From Cristatella mucedo (lineage: Eukaryota > Bryozoa > Phylactolaemata > Cristatellidae): a stretch of 64,000 nt of DNA. This document shows positions 46,790 through 57,271 of the stretch, piece after piece (the first letter of the stretch is position 1; every line of letters starts with the position of its first letter). A model generated the notes under the pieces. The model saw only the letters and a program-made list of their open reading frames with translations. It was not told the DNA's origin and did not search any database. The translations under genes and the position numbers were made by a program. The stretch lies in contig WPIO01000075.1 in NCBI GenBank assembly GCA_009760855.2, positions 363,501-427,500 of the forward strand. The letters are read 5' to 3'.

Positions 46790-47530
46790 AACTTATTAGA
46801 AATAGTGGTGTTCTGATAATAATTACAGTAATTTTGAAGATATTCATTTTGATGGCAATGATGATAAAATTGTATAGCGCCCGCGCAACTCCTTTATATC
46901 GCCCGCGAAAATCCTTTAAGAGATAGCTGAATTTAACATTTCTTTTAAATGGCGCCATGGTCGCGTTTCGCTTAAACGTCAGCCGATAGTGAATTCTAGG
47001 CTTTGGTAAAACACAAAACTGAAGGCATTTTCTACAATTGATTGACGCTGTTTTGAGGCTCACCTAAATGACTTGAGTCTGAAGAGCTGGTGATAAGATG
47101 CGAAGTCTGATTAGGAAGTATTTCAGCTAGGTAGGCCGGCGAAAGAGAACGATGGTACCGAAAAGTGAGTGAGAAAACTTTAAAGTTGACTTCTGCTTGC
47201 CACGGAGCGAGTGTCAGGTCAGTGAAAAGTAGGGTACTATGTAGTAGTCCACTACAGTGTACTATGCAATATGTTAGTTACGACTTCCACGACAGCCTGG
47301 CTGCTGCGTCATGCTGTGAATGTAAGTTTTATTTCACAGCAGGAGAACCTGCAAGTGATGACTTACAGGAATCTAATGAGATGCCGTGAAAGCACGGACC
47401 GGCTTTGCTGCTACCTCCTCACCTTAGCAGGTCCGAGCTATTACGAGGTTAACTAGCTGGAAAGAGGCAACGCAAAACTGCGGAGCTGATGCGGTCATCT
47501 AGTGCACGGTCTCTTTAGAACGAGACTACT
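46790..47530 (-). mobile_element. L2-type LINE copy N, strongly diverged
   Basis: An AAT-like tail and tgtatagcgcccgcgcaact lie near 46,875. Further up are words of the C-terminal coding part in reverse (aggtaggccggcgaaagaga, aaaagtgagtgagaaaac, ggagctgatgcggtcatcta). It lies just upstream of exon 1 of the secreted-peptide gene. Confidence 0.6.
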
Positions 47531-47737
47531 GCATTGCGTGCACACGCTCAAGGAGACCACGCCCACCCTGCTGTTTTGAGCCATTCCATTATTTCCGCTC
47601 CACTCACCCTATCCGGAACCAACTCTCGGGCGAAGGCGGCGAGCAAGAACGTTCATGGATGCAGTCGGAATGGAGATGAAGGGCAGCATGGGAATGGAAT
47701 GTACGCATGCCGAAGTTCGCGCCCAGAATGCGAGACC

Positions 47738-47738
<1 letters not shown>

Positions 47739-47772
<34 letters not shown>
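47739..47772. repeat. (GA)n microsatellite
   Basis: About 16 GA units in a row. Confidence 0.97.
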
Positions 47773-47773
<1 letters not shown>

Positions 47774-48241
47774 CTGGTGCAAAACAGGTGTACCGAAGAC
47801 CAGTGTTCTTTCGTCACAATGCTCCGTTTTAATTATTTCCTCAGTGCCTTACCTGGACTAAAGCAACCGGCGCATGCGCGAGAGGAAATGTAGAGGCGCG
47901 CACGGACGATCGCGGAGCTTCCGGCCACACGCCGCCGCGCCTTCAATCGCTGACCGGGCTGGCCGTCGCCCGAGATTCCTTCACGCCCCGATATCATCGG
48001 CGGTCGGTGAAATCAACTAAGCGCGCGAGCAAATGCCAACGGCTGGCCGTCGTCTGTCCGTTGGCCAGACGCGACCACGCGCGGCAGTAGCTGCGCGTTT
48101 TTGAAGCCGACACCGCTCGTTCGCCGGGCGCCCACCGCTCGACCCGAAGCGTCCGATGACGGAAAGAGGTCGCGAAGAGTACCTTAGGCGCACGTCACCG
48201 CGTGCGATTAGAAGGCGCTCAACGCTGCCGCACTTTGCCTG

Positions 48242-48282
<41 letters not shown>
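48242..48282. repeat. (GGC)n trinucleotide repeat
   Basis: About 13 GGC/GCG units within the CpG-rich island. Confidence 0.95.
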
Positions 48283-48283
<1 letters not shown>

Positions 48284-49238
48284 AGTGGCCGCGGCAAACG
48301 CATCGCCGCTAGACAGGCGCTCAGGCGTCGGCATCCTGAGACGCCCGTGAGCGGCTCGAGCGCGGCGGCAGCATCCGCCTCTCGAGCGCTCGGCTCGCGA
48401 GGACGATACGACGCGCTAGCGGAGACACCTCTCGCGATGCGCCTTCAGCGGCGGGGAGCGGATGCCGCCGCCGCCGCAGCACGAGAATAGCTTTCGAACG
48501 TAGCACCGAGCCGGCTAGGCTTAATTAGCATTTTTCGGTCTAAAAAAAAAGGGGGGGGGGCTCTCTCTGTGCGGTCGCGACGCCCTCGTCAGCGCCGGCC
48601 CGCCGCCGCGCCCCCTCGCCTTTCCTCTCGCGGCGGCAGCGGCGGCTTGCGGTTTCTTTTGGCACCGGGCGCCGCCGCGCTCTTGGGTCAAGGCCATCTT
48701 TTTGCGGTGCGCCGCTTCCTGCAGCTACCGCCCGCTCGGCGGCTCGGGGCGTGTCGAACGGCTGCGCCTAACCGCGACGCCGCCAGCGCACGTACGCCTG
48801 CGCCGCCTGCGTCCTCGCCAGGCCTCGCAGGCCGTCCAGGCCGGCGGCGCCTCGGCCACGGTTTGTCTGGCGCGCGCCGACCGAGCCGACTTTCCGGCAA
48901 CGCATGCGCAGACGACGCGGCGCAGTCGGCGGATGCCAGAGGCGCGCGCCTCTTGACCGCCCGGATCGCGCGCCGGCCGAAAGCGAATCTCACCGGCGGT
49001 CGTGCGCGCGTGCGACGCGCATGCGATCCGACGGCGACCGGCCAGTCGCCGTGCCCACGTCGAGCTCTCCGCCTGAGCTGCGCCGACCGCAGCCAGCCGC
49101 CATCCGCCGCCGTCCCTCTCTGACCCGCTAGCTCGCGGCCCCGCTGCTCCGCTGAGCTCGCCACTCAGCGGTGTGCGGCGCTCGCCGTTGGATACGATAC
49201 GATCGACGTCACCGACGCGTTCACCGCACGGTGAGCGC

Positions 49239-49315
49239 AGCCACCTTTACCAATCGTCTGTCCAGCCACCCGCGCCGCGGCGCGGCTGGCTGGACAGACG
49301 ATTGGTAAAGTGGCT
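49239..49315. repeat. Near-perfect inverted repeat (38-bp arms)
   Basis: The left arm begins agccacctttaccaatcgtc. The right arm ends gacgattggtaaagtggct. The arms meet around gccgcggcgc near 49,277 with one mismatch and one extra base. As RNA or extruded DNA this would form a long stable hairpin. Confidence 0.9.
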
Positions 49316-49818
49316 CCGAAGCTTGGGAGGCTGCTTACCGTCGCTGGGGGACGGCGGCGGCAGCAGCGGCGGCGCCCGGGCGACGAGCTGTCTGCGTGCG
49401 CTGTGAAACGATTGCCGCGGCGACGACGCGCCCGCCGGCGACTGTGGAATCAGCGACGGCGGAGCCTTCGCGCCGCGCACGCGCGCGCGCGAACTCACGC
49501 GCTTCTTCAGTCACCCTCGATTGGCGGCGTTCGAAGGCGGCGCAGCTGCTGCCGCACCAGACCGCGAGCTGCGTCGGCCCGCCCCGCCCCGCTCGCGACG
49601 CGATTTCGCCTGCGGCCAATCCGCTCCGCTACAGCCCGACCGCGGGCGGTCGTCGCCCGGGACGCGACAATGGCATGCGCCGCGCACGGCGGACGGGGGG
49701 GGGGAGAGAGTTCGCGGACGCGGCGGGCGACTGCCGTCGGTGCCGATGCGGCCGCAGGTGCAGACTTTCGAGAGGGGGCGTGGAAGGACGCGCGTAATCC
49801 GCGTCGGAATGCGATCGT

Positions 49819-49975
49819 GCGCCGCCTTGCTCCGCTCTCTCTCTCGAGCTGCGCCGCCTTGCTCCGCTCGCTCTCCCGAGCTGCGCCACCTTGCTCCGCT
49901 CGTTCTCTCGTGCTGCGCTGCCTTGCTCCTCTCGCTCGCTCGTGCTGCGCTGCCTTGCTCCGCTCGCGTGAGCGC
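49819..49975. repeat. 32-bp minisatellite, five units
   Basis: Units start at 49,819, 49,851, 49,883, 49,915 and 49,947 with gcgccgccttgctccgctc or close variants, followed by tctctcgagct-like ends. The last unit is incomplete. Confidence 0.92.
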
Positions 49976-50760
49976 CGCGTTTGGCGCGGGCGCGGCGAGC
50001 GGCGACAGACGCGAGTGCCGGCCGCCGTCGGCGGTCGCTGGCGGCATGAGTCGCCGGGTGCGGCTGCGGCGGTGGCGGGGGGGGGGGGCCTTCTCCTGGC
50101 ATACCGAAGGCGGAGGCGGGCGAATGGCTGCGAGTCCAATCGTGCGGGGTCGCGAGGCCGCGAACCAAGCATAGCTGCAACGCTCGCTCGCTCCCGCCGC
50201 GGCGAGGCAGTGTCTCGTTCGCACGGGAGATCTCGGCCTGTCCGCGCGGCTTCCGCCCGCGCGCCGCCGCCACCTCCGCCATCCCTCTATTCCTGCCGCG
50301 AGCAACCGGGCCGCAGTGCTACGAACCGCCTCCGCTGCCGCCCGCCGGAAATTGGCGGCGAGGGCGGCGCGAATTTCTATCTCGCGACGCCGAGCGCTGA
50401 GTTTCGAGCGCGCCCGCGCACGCCCGCGCGAGGTTTCGCGGCGCTGCGAGCGAGCGCGCATGGCCCACTCTCGCTCGGAGCGGGCCGCCGACCTCGGCGG
50501 CCCGCTCCGAGCGGAGTTTTTGCTGAAAAGCCGCGCGCTATCGGGACCGGACGCTGGCCTGAGAGAACGGTCGTGTGCTTGAAAGGCGAGCAATTTGATT
50601 GGTACGTTCGAAGAAAAAACGTAGACTAATCCGCAACGAAGCTGGATATTTGCACTGCCGATATTGAGGATTTTTTCGGGTGGCATCAGGTGATTCCACC
50701 GCAACCTCTCCCCCTCCGAGCCAGGTCGGACCGTCGTCGCCGCCGCCATGGCCGCAGCAC

Positions 50761-51874
50761 AGAGAGTCCACTTCGCTCGCTTTCAAGGAAGGAAGGAAGG
50801 AAGGAAGGAAGGCTCCGGGCCCCAAACTTTCAAAGGCTACCTAGACTTGAGGCTTTAAACTATTAAGCCATTAAGCGCGCCAGTCAGCAGACCAACGGGG
50901 ACTAACTGCTCCGGCTTGTGAGTAATCCGTGAACACGCAGACCAATCGTGGCCCCTCCCACATCCTGGTTGGGAGATGCTTGCTCAAAGAAAAAGCACCC
51001 GTGGCTCTGAGCGCCGACGCCGACGCGTAAGCCTACTCTACTAAAAAGAGGCGTTTGCCCAGCGATACCGAGCCGATAGTAGTGGTGCAAGATTCGTCAC
51101 CGCGGTGCGTGATCGCCTAAAGGCGCGGCTGCCGAAGGTGAAGGCCGCGCTTTTTGGACCTGATGTGCTATTGCTGCGCTCCACGATCGCAGCGCAGCGG
51201 TGCGGAAAGTAGCACTTAATCGTATGTAGAACATTTCTAACATTAGTGTCCCCTGCCACGGCTGATGGAATTCAGGGACGCGAGTGAATGCCACCACGCC
51301 CACGTCACTACACGACCCTCAAGCTGGGAGGGCTTCGTTGGCTTTACCTGCCAAAAGGCTTAAGAATAATAATAATACAAATAAATAGCGCTCATTGCTT
51401 GGGGACTCGCCTCGCTGATTCATAGTGGAATTACTCGTCCATTACAGTAACTCCCAAAAGTTCCGGTCGCCATCTTGCAGAGTGATGGTAGGACGAACGG
51501 ACTTTCTCGCCTTAATTAGTAAGGATAACAATTTCATTGGGATACACTTGCCTAGTGCTCTTTGAGAATTTAAGCTCGAGTCATTTTAAATATTCTGGAA
51601 AGGAAGCGTGTCAATTGGTGAGCGATCGTTAAGGCAGAACGGGCACGCGTAAGCGCTCACGCGGCGAAAGTTCTCGCGGACAGAGCAAACGCTGCCGCAG
51701 ACCCGGCGGCAGCGCCCAGGGCAGTATTTGCACACGCCTCTGCAGCTTTCTTCTTACTGACCGTATCTTTCGAGATAAAGGTCAATGCGACTCCTCGACG
51801 TAATCCTGGCTACACGTCCCTGCCGGCCAGGAAGAGACGAGCAGCTGGGGCGACGTGCAGCTCCCGCCCGCCGG
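50761..51874. other. Intergenic, no gene recognised
   Basis: It contains a short (GGAA)n run at 50,789-50,812 and an AAT-rich scrap at 51,365-51,385. No gene was seen. Confidence 0.5.
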
Positions 51875-52671
51875 TAATAATAATATAATAATAATAATGC
51901 ACTTGATTAAGCGCCCTCAGAGAACTCAATCTCTTTCTAGGCGCTTTGCATTTGCTGCAAAGGGAAACGCTATTGAATACTGAGTAACATCATGCTTGAT
52001 AAACAACATGAATAACATGGTTAGGGGTGACATGCACAGTGTCAGCATGCAAATGTGGTTAGTGGTTGCATGCACAGTGTCAGCACGCATAAGCACAAGA
52101 AGGACGAATCGCAGGGACCCACTAACTGTTGTCTTAAATAGATGTTTTTAAGTTTATTTTTAAATGTGGTCAAGTCAGGTGATATCCTATTCCATGGGCC
52201 TTAATCACTTTTCCCAGAGGTTGTGTATAAATGTTTATGCAGCTGAAACTAGGCAGACTTGACTGTGGAGCTAATGTGGTGGTCAAACGAGAGGTCACTT
52301 TGGAACATGACACCTAGATTTCGAGCTGATTCAACAGGAGATATGCTGGCAGAGCCAATTTTGAGTGTCAGCCTTTCCAATTTCTGAATCAGACTGGGTT
52401 TGCCCATAACTAGTATGTTAGTTTTATCATCGTTTAGTTTTAGAAAATTTGCTGCCATTCATGTGCGGATGTCATCAATACATGCAGTAAGAGAGTGGAG
52501 AAAATTCGAGGTGCTCGAAGGCTGGGAGGGATCGAAGCAAAGGTACAACTGAGTGTCATCCGCATAGAAGTGAAAGCCTAGATTGTGCTCGGCAATCACA
52601 TCCGTTCCGGTCGGCGCTGTAACAGACGAAGACCAGCAACCGAACTCTAAAGGCCACGTACTGCGACGGCA
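51875..52671 (-). mobile_element. L2-type LINE copy J, internally deleted, same 5' extension as copy I
   Basis: The AAT tail and 3' untranslated stretch (51,875-52,180) are followed by a filler of about 50 unrelated bases (52,183-52,235). The frame MAANFLKLNDDKTNILVMGK ... SDLSFDHHISSTVKSA (52,458-52,249) comes next, then the codons for the YADD region. From about 52,595 to 52,671 it carries the extension of copy I (catccgttccggtcggcgct, then ggccacgtactgcgacggca). Most of the C-terminal RT region is deleted. Confidence 0.9.
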
Positions 52672-54146
52672 GGTAAAAGATTCCGTAGCTCGCTCGCTTT
52701 AGATGAGGGATCGCTTAGTTTCATCTTACCGGATGCTCCGTCTTCCGGAGCGCCTCCCGAGCTCGCTGCCCTGTGAGTTTGGCAGCTTCCGTTCGACCTG
52801 CGGAGTATCCTTACTTGAGACCTTTGGGGTATTCTTAAGAGCACCGTGCGTAATGGGATCGCGACGCACTAGCTTGATATCTCGCGAACCCCAATGTAGC
52901 TCGTTGGTTAGCGGTGCATTCTATTCGGGAAAAATGAACGCCAGCAAACAGCCGTGCGACGTCGCTTCTGCTGAATTTTGCCGCTTCACCTTAAGGTTGG
53001 AGTGTAGCTCCTTGACAGATGCCTGTACACCACCACCGCCTAGCCGAATGAGGAAAGAGCGAGACTCACAAAAAGGCTAAAAATTAAAGGAAAAGGCAAA
53101 TCATTAAATAATTAGATGGCGAAGCCTGGAATTCGTGCGAATTTTAGGAGCGAGTGCGAACGAGAAGTGCGACCAACCATGCTTTTCTTTGCACTATTGA
53201 ATCGAAGAGCAACGTAATACAGCCCGCCCGTGCTGCTGCTGCTTCTGCTCGCATCTCAAAAGTTTGTGTCTAATTTTAAGAGGACTAAAATCTCTCTGTA
53301 TCCCTTACCAATTTTTCTCCGCCTGTGACGAATAGATTTACTGGCGCTGTACATGACTGGCGTAGTATTTTTGACCTTGATCTTGGAATTCATTCCAACG
53401 TCTTTCAAAGAGTCTATTTCAAGGCCATCATATTAAGAAGTCGGTGCTGTGTGCAGCAGAGCTGTATATAACTTCCGGCCAGCATTCCTAAAGTAATTTA
53501 TCCGAAAGACACTAAATGAATTGTGGCTGACGTACTAAACTCTTTCGTCCTAGCTTCAAACCTAGCCAGTAACATTCACTCATCTTTCAGAGGTAATTAC
53601 TAGAGCTGGCCCTGCAGCAAGTATATAACGATTTTTACATGAGTGCAAACTTCGAAAGATGTTCTCTGCTAGTTCTGCTTGGTCTCTTTGAAGCTATATC
53701 TATCAGTGATAATTAAGTATTTTCTTTAGTACCTGCCGCCTTTTCTACGCGTCACAAACGCTGTGCTGCGACGGTTTAGGTCCTGTCTCTCTTAATAGAT
53801 TCCAGAAAATATGTCAGAGGCACAATATCATCAAGTGAGCCTATAATTTATGAGATGTCATAGGTATCCCTTTGAGGTGCAATACTTTTCAAATTTTGAC
53901 CGTCCCTCTTGCTGAAGTAATCTCCAAACATAGTACAGGCTTTCTTTTGCTTGCAGATCGTACGAAGCTGAACGTGTGCTTTAATTCTTTCCCGTCTCCG
54001 ACTATTTCCAACTCTTTCAAGTCATAGCCTCCTAAAACGTATGCGTTTCCGACCTTAGCCTATAGGAATCTCTTGTAGATGGCCACTAAGTTTATCAAAT
54101 TTGATGGCGATAACACGATCTTGCAAGTTATAGATAAACCAGTTGG
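52672..54146. other. Intergenic, no gene recognised
   Basis: A 125-codon frame (52,703-53,080, +) has no domain and no partner exon. 53,090-54,140 is AT-rich and without signal. Confidence 0.5.
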
Positions 54147-54292
54147 TTTGGTCGAGAGATTAAAGTCTTCGCCTAGACCAACGTCAAGCTGAGTGTATTT
54201 ATGACCGAGGTCATAATCTTTAGCCCTAAAGTATTTTGTATGTGAAGCGCCTTAATAGTTAACAGTTCTTTTCGGGCGCTATGCAAATTAAT
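54147..54292 (+). mobile_element. SINE-B copy, diverged
   Basis: ggtttggtcgagagattaaa, then tcttcgcctagaccaa, a weak box B, and the tail gtgaagcgccttaatagtta then tcgggcgctatgcaaat. Confidence 0.65.
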
Positions 54293-54427
54293 TACATAAT
54301 TATTCAACTCATTCTGGAAAGCCTACTGCTCCACATCCGGCTTGATTTGCACATCCCCAGTAGCCTCTGGGACGGAATCTCACCGTTCCATTTTCCAAAA
54401 TTACTTTTACTAGATGTGTGTATCAGA

Positions 54428-54598
54428 ACCATGATGGCACACTAGGTAAGGCGGTTGCCTTCACGACCTCGGTACCGAGGTCGTGGGTTCGATTCCTGCA
54501 GTGTGCGATTCTTTATCGCCACTGCAAGCGGTGGCGATAGCCGTAAAGGCTCTTCTGTCGCTATGCAAAAAGAGGCTGTTTAATCAGCTAGGATTTAT
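54428..54598 (+). mobile_element. SINE-A, tRNA-derived, well preserved
   Basis: tggcacactaggtaaggcgg (box A region), ggttcgattcc (box B), the body and the end ggctcttctgtcgctatgca match 13,968-14,140 over the whole length with few changes. Confidence 0.9.
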
Positions 54599-54834
54599 TT
54601 CATTTATTTATCCAAAGTCGTCTGCCAGTCTCTCACCGAAATAGCAATGCATAGATTTGGGCTCACTGAAATAAGGGAGAGCACAGCAGACACGCTGGTC
54701 TGTGACTTCGTGGCCTCCAGTCTGGACCCTCCGTCACTCTCTACTTGTAGGTCCGTGCTATCCGTGCAATAAGACTCGTACACTTTGCCCGCAACTCGGC
54801 AGCCAAGTTTATCGGCTGGAAGCGTCGAAATTGC

Positions 54835-55160
54835 CACATTTTAATACTGCTCACCAATCATTAGTTCCTGCCCATCAAGCAGCCGGTCGAGCTCAAGATT
54901 ATGTCACTAGGATTGGTGTCCCTTCATTCTTTTGCTCCGGCTCACCGATCTGAATTCGTTTAGTAGCGAGCCTTTCGTCGTACCCAACACTCTCTTGACT
55001 CTGGTCAATTGGCTGCGCGATTGGCTTTCAATCGCTCGGAGACCGTTCCTTTAGTTACTACGCTCTCCAAGCTTGGAACTCACTAACCGCCGACGCCATG
55101 TCATCGCCTGATTTGGCGACATATATAATGATGAAGCTAAAGGCCGTTAACCTTCTCTCG
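54835..55160 (+). mobile_element. L2-type LINE copy M, diverged
   Basis: In broken frames it resembles the C-terminal region: cccatcaagcagccggtcga, gtcccttcattcttttgctc then cggctcaccgatctg, and later agcttggaactcactaac then tgtcatcgcctgatttggcg. These correspond to PVKQ, SLHSFAPAYLSD and AWNSL...SPDL of better copies. The tail is missing. Confidence 0.65.
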
Positions 55161-55641
55161 CGGCCTCTGCACCTCCTACTTAAATGCCGACGCTGGCGAT
55201 CGCGTCTCCTGAGGCGATGTGCTGAGACGTGGCCGATGGAAAGCGCGGAACGCTTGTCAATAGCGCCTCAGCTTACTTGTCCACTTTTCTGCGATTATTA
55301 ATTGCACTAGCAGGCACGATTCTGTGCACGTTACCAACTGGGGATCCTACTAACCAATAGACCTGTCCTGAGAGGCTGCTTGCACACTTTTGCTTGCCTG
55401 ATCGAGCATTATAATATACATTATACTATGCATTATGCATTATACTGGGGCATTAATTAATTAATTAATTTGTCGTTATTGCTTCTCTTGTAGCGAAATG
55501 CGAAGCGCCGAAATTGTAGCGATTCGGCTTCTACGATTCTCAGCTTCTACGAAAAAGACTCACGCTCTTACATCGTGTCTATTTACTAATGTTCACGTGC
55601 CACGAATAAGTGAAGCGATAGCGGGATTCGAGCAGAAAGAA

Positions 55642-55739
55642 GGTCCGGGACTACCGGAAGTCCGTAACTACCGGAAGTCCGTAACTACCGGAAGTCTGGA
55701 ACTATCGGAAGTCCGGAACTATCGAAGTCCGGAACTATC
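55642..55739. repeat. 17-bp tandem repeat, about six units
   Basis: Units of ggaagtccggaactatc and variants start at 55,656, 55,673, 55,690 and 55,707. A 14-base partial unit precedes them and a 16-base one follows. Confidence 0.92.
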
Positions 55740-55867
55740 GGATCCATGTTGGTATGTTCGCGGACGAGCCGTCGGAGTGAAATGCGCAGGCTCGAATGTC
55801 CAGGCCGAGATATCTGAAAACTTCTTTAAACCAATCCGTACGCCGACGACGTAGTCAAGGCGCTCGG

Positions 55868-56030
55868 CTTCATAGCCCAGGGGTAAGACGCTAGCGCTTA
55901 ACTATCCGGGCCGCGAGTTCGACTCCCACAGCGATCAACCTTTTGTTGCCCACTGCAAGCGAGGCGATCGCCTCCAAGGCTGTCCCGCCTCTTGCGCAAG
56001 TGAGACTCCTCAATGGGCTAATCTCCAACT
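55868..56030 (+). mobile_element. SINE-A variant, tRNA-derived
   Basis: The head tagcccaggggtaagacgct is followed by box B gagttcgactccc, the body cccactgcaagcgaggcgat and cctccaaggctgtcccgcct. The head differs from SINE-A at 13,968 but the body is shared, so it is a subfamily with a different tRNA-like start. Confidence 0.65.
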
Positions 56031-57271
56031 GACCTTCACCTACAGCCGGCGGCTGTCGCCTACCAGCCGCAGGGGCCGCTAGCATTTACGAGTCCCACGT
56101 CCACTGAGCTGCTCATTCGCGAACCGGGTGGTGGGCGGCGGCCTGCCTCTGGGCGGGCGGCGAGACGTCGCCCATTCATTCTTCGGCACTGGCTGACAGC
56201 GACACTTAATCTGCTGACACGCTAGCTGTCACTAGGGCGGCTACAGTCTGGGAAAGAATGCCCCAGTGCGATTGCCCTTGTGGCTTCCCTTTCCCAGAAG
56301 TGCCCGCACCGACGCCGGTGCGTCCTTCACTTCGGCCATCGCTGGGAGTAATGCGAGCGCTGCCGGGCGTGTAGCCAAGCGCCGCTGAGCCCTTGGCGCT
56401 ACGTACGACAGCCCTCCACCCACCCGCGTGCCATCGCGGGACATCCGAGGATGGACATCCGAGGACGCCGGGGGCGCGGCGGCGTTGCGGAGTGATCGAA
56501 TCGGGCGCTCCGATGCGTGCACGTGCCGGGGCGAGCGCATCCTCTCGAGATCTTCTTTGTTCCTTACACAAACGTAATGCCTCAGCGACGCTTCCGTTTC
56601 TCTCGTCGTTTGATAGTTCAGCTCGTCGAGGTATGCGGTATTCGCCGCGCACGTCGGAGGAATGCCAAGGAATGCGACGCCACGTCTGCCTCTTACCAAT
56701 AAACAGATCGCCACTCAGACAGTCTTTATCGCCAGCCTGTCGGCATTGGAACTGTAGCGAGTGCGATGTACGCCGGTGGGTGCCCGGAGCGAGCGTGCCG
56801 CGTACATCGAAGTGCGCGTGGCCGGGCGATGATCGATGGTCAGCGCGCCTTCCCGGTTTAGTGCGGGAGCAGATTCCTCCGCTCGCCGGGTTCCTAACTG
56901 CGAGACAGTGACTACCCGACTTCCCGTGCGGCTCTCTGCGCGCTCGTCCGTAGCTGCAGCGCTCAGCCGATGCCACCGGCTTTCTTTCATGTCGTCACTT
57001 GGCTGTCGCCTTCACCGCTTGACCAGCTTCTCGCTCGCGACGGAGTGGTCACTTGCACTCTTCTGCGTCTCCCTCTCTTAATTATGCAGCATTGCCCTGC
57101 TCAACGCAATGTCCAGAATTAAAATCCGAAGCGATGCGGACTCTCGCCGCGCTGACGGCCATGGCGACCCAGCGGCGCTCGCCAGTCCGTTCCGGTTCGC
57201 CAGCTCCGGCTCTCGCCCGTCAAGCGGCTAAGAGCGCGGCGGGGCGATTCGATTCAGTAAAGCGGGTGACA
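56031..57271. other. Intergenic, GC-rich, no gene recognised
   Basis: The longest frame (56,976-56,206, -, 256 codons) lies opposite frames of 172 and 81 codons. None shows a domain, so composition explains them. A hidden exon cannot be excluded. Confidence 0.45.

Larger units (their letters stand above)
47880..50760. promoter_or_regulatory. CpG-rich island, candidate promoter region
   Basis: Nearly 2.9 kb of very GC- and CpG-rich sequence contains GGC repeats, a hairpin and a 32-bp minisatellite. It is open in several overlapping frames on both strands, as expected from composition. It lies upstream of the - strand secreted-peptide gene, whose ATG is preceded by a splice acceptor, so its first non-coding exon could start here. 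No start site can be placed from sequence alone. Confidence 0.45.

Noticed and set aside
49310-50749. Frames of 439 (+) and 412 (-) codons in the CpG island
   Set aside because: Both strands and several frames are open at once, and the translations are Arg/Ala/Ser-rich with no motif. High GC content removes stop codons.
56206-56976. 256-codon - strand frame
   Set aside because: No recognisable domain, overlapping open frames on the other strand and GC-rich composition. Kept only as an unresolved stretch.
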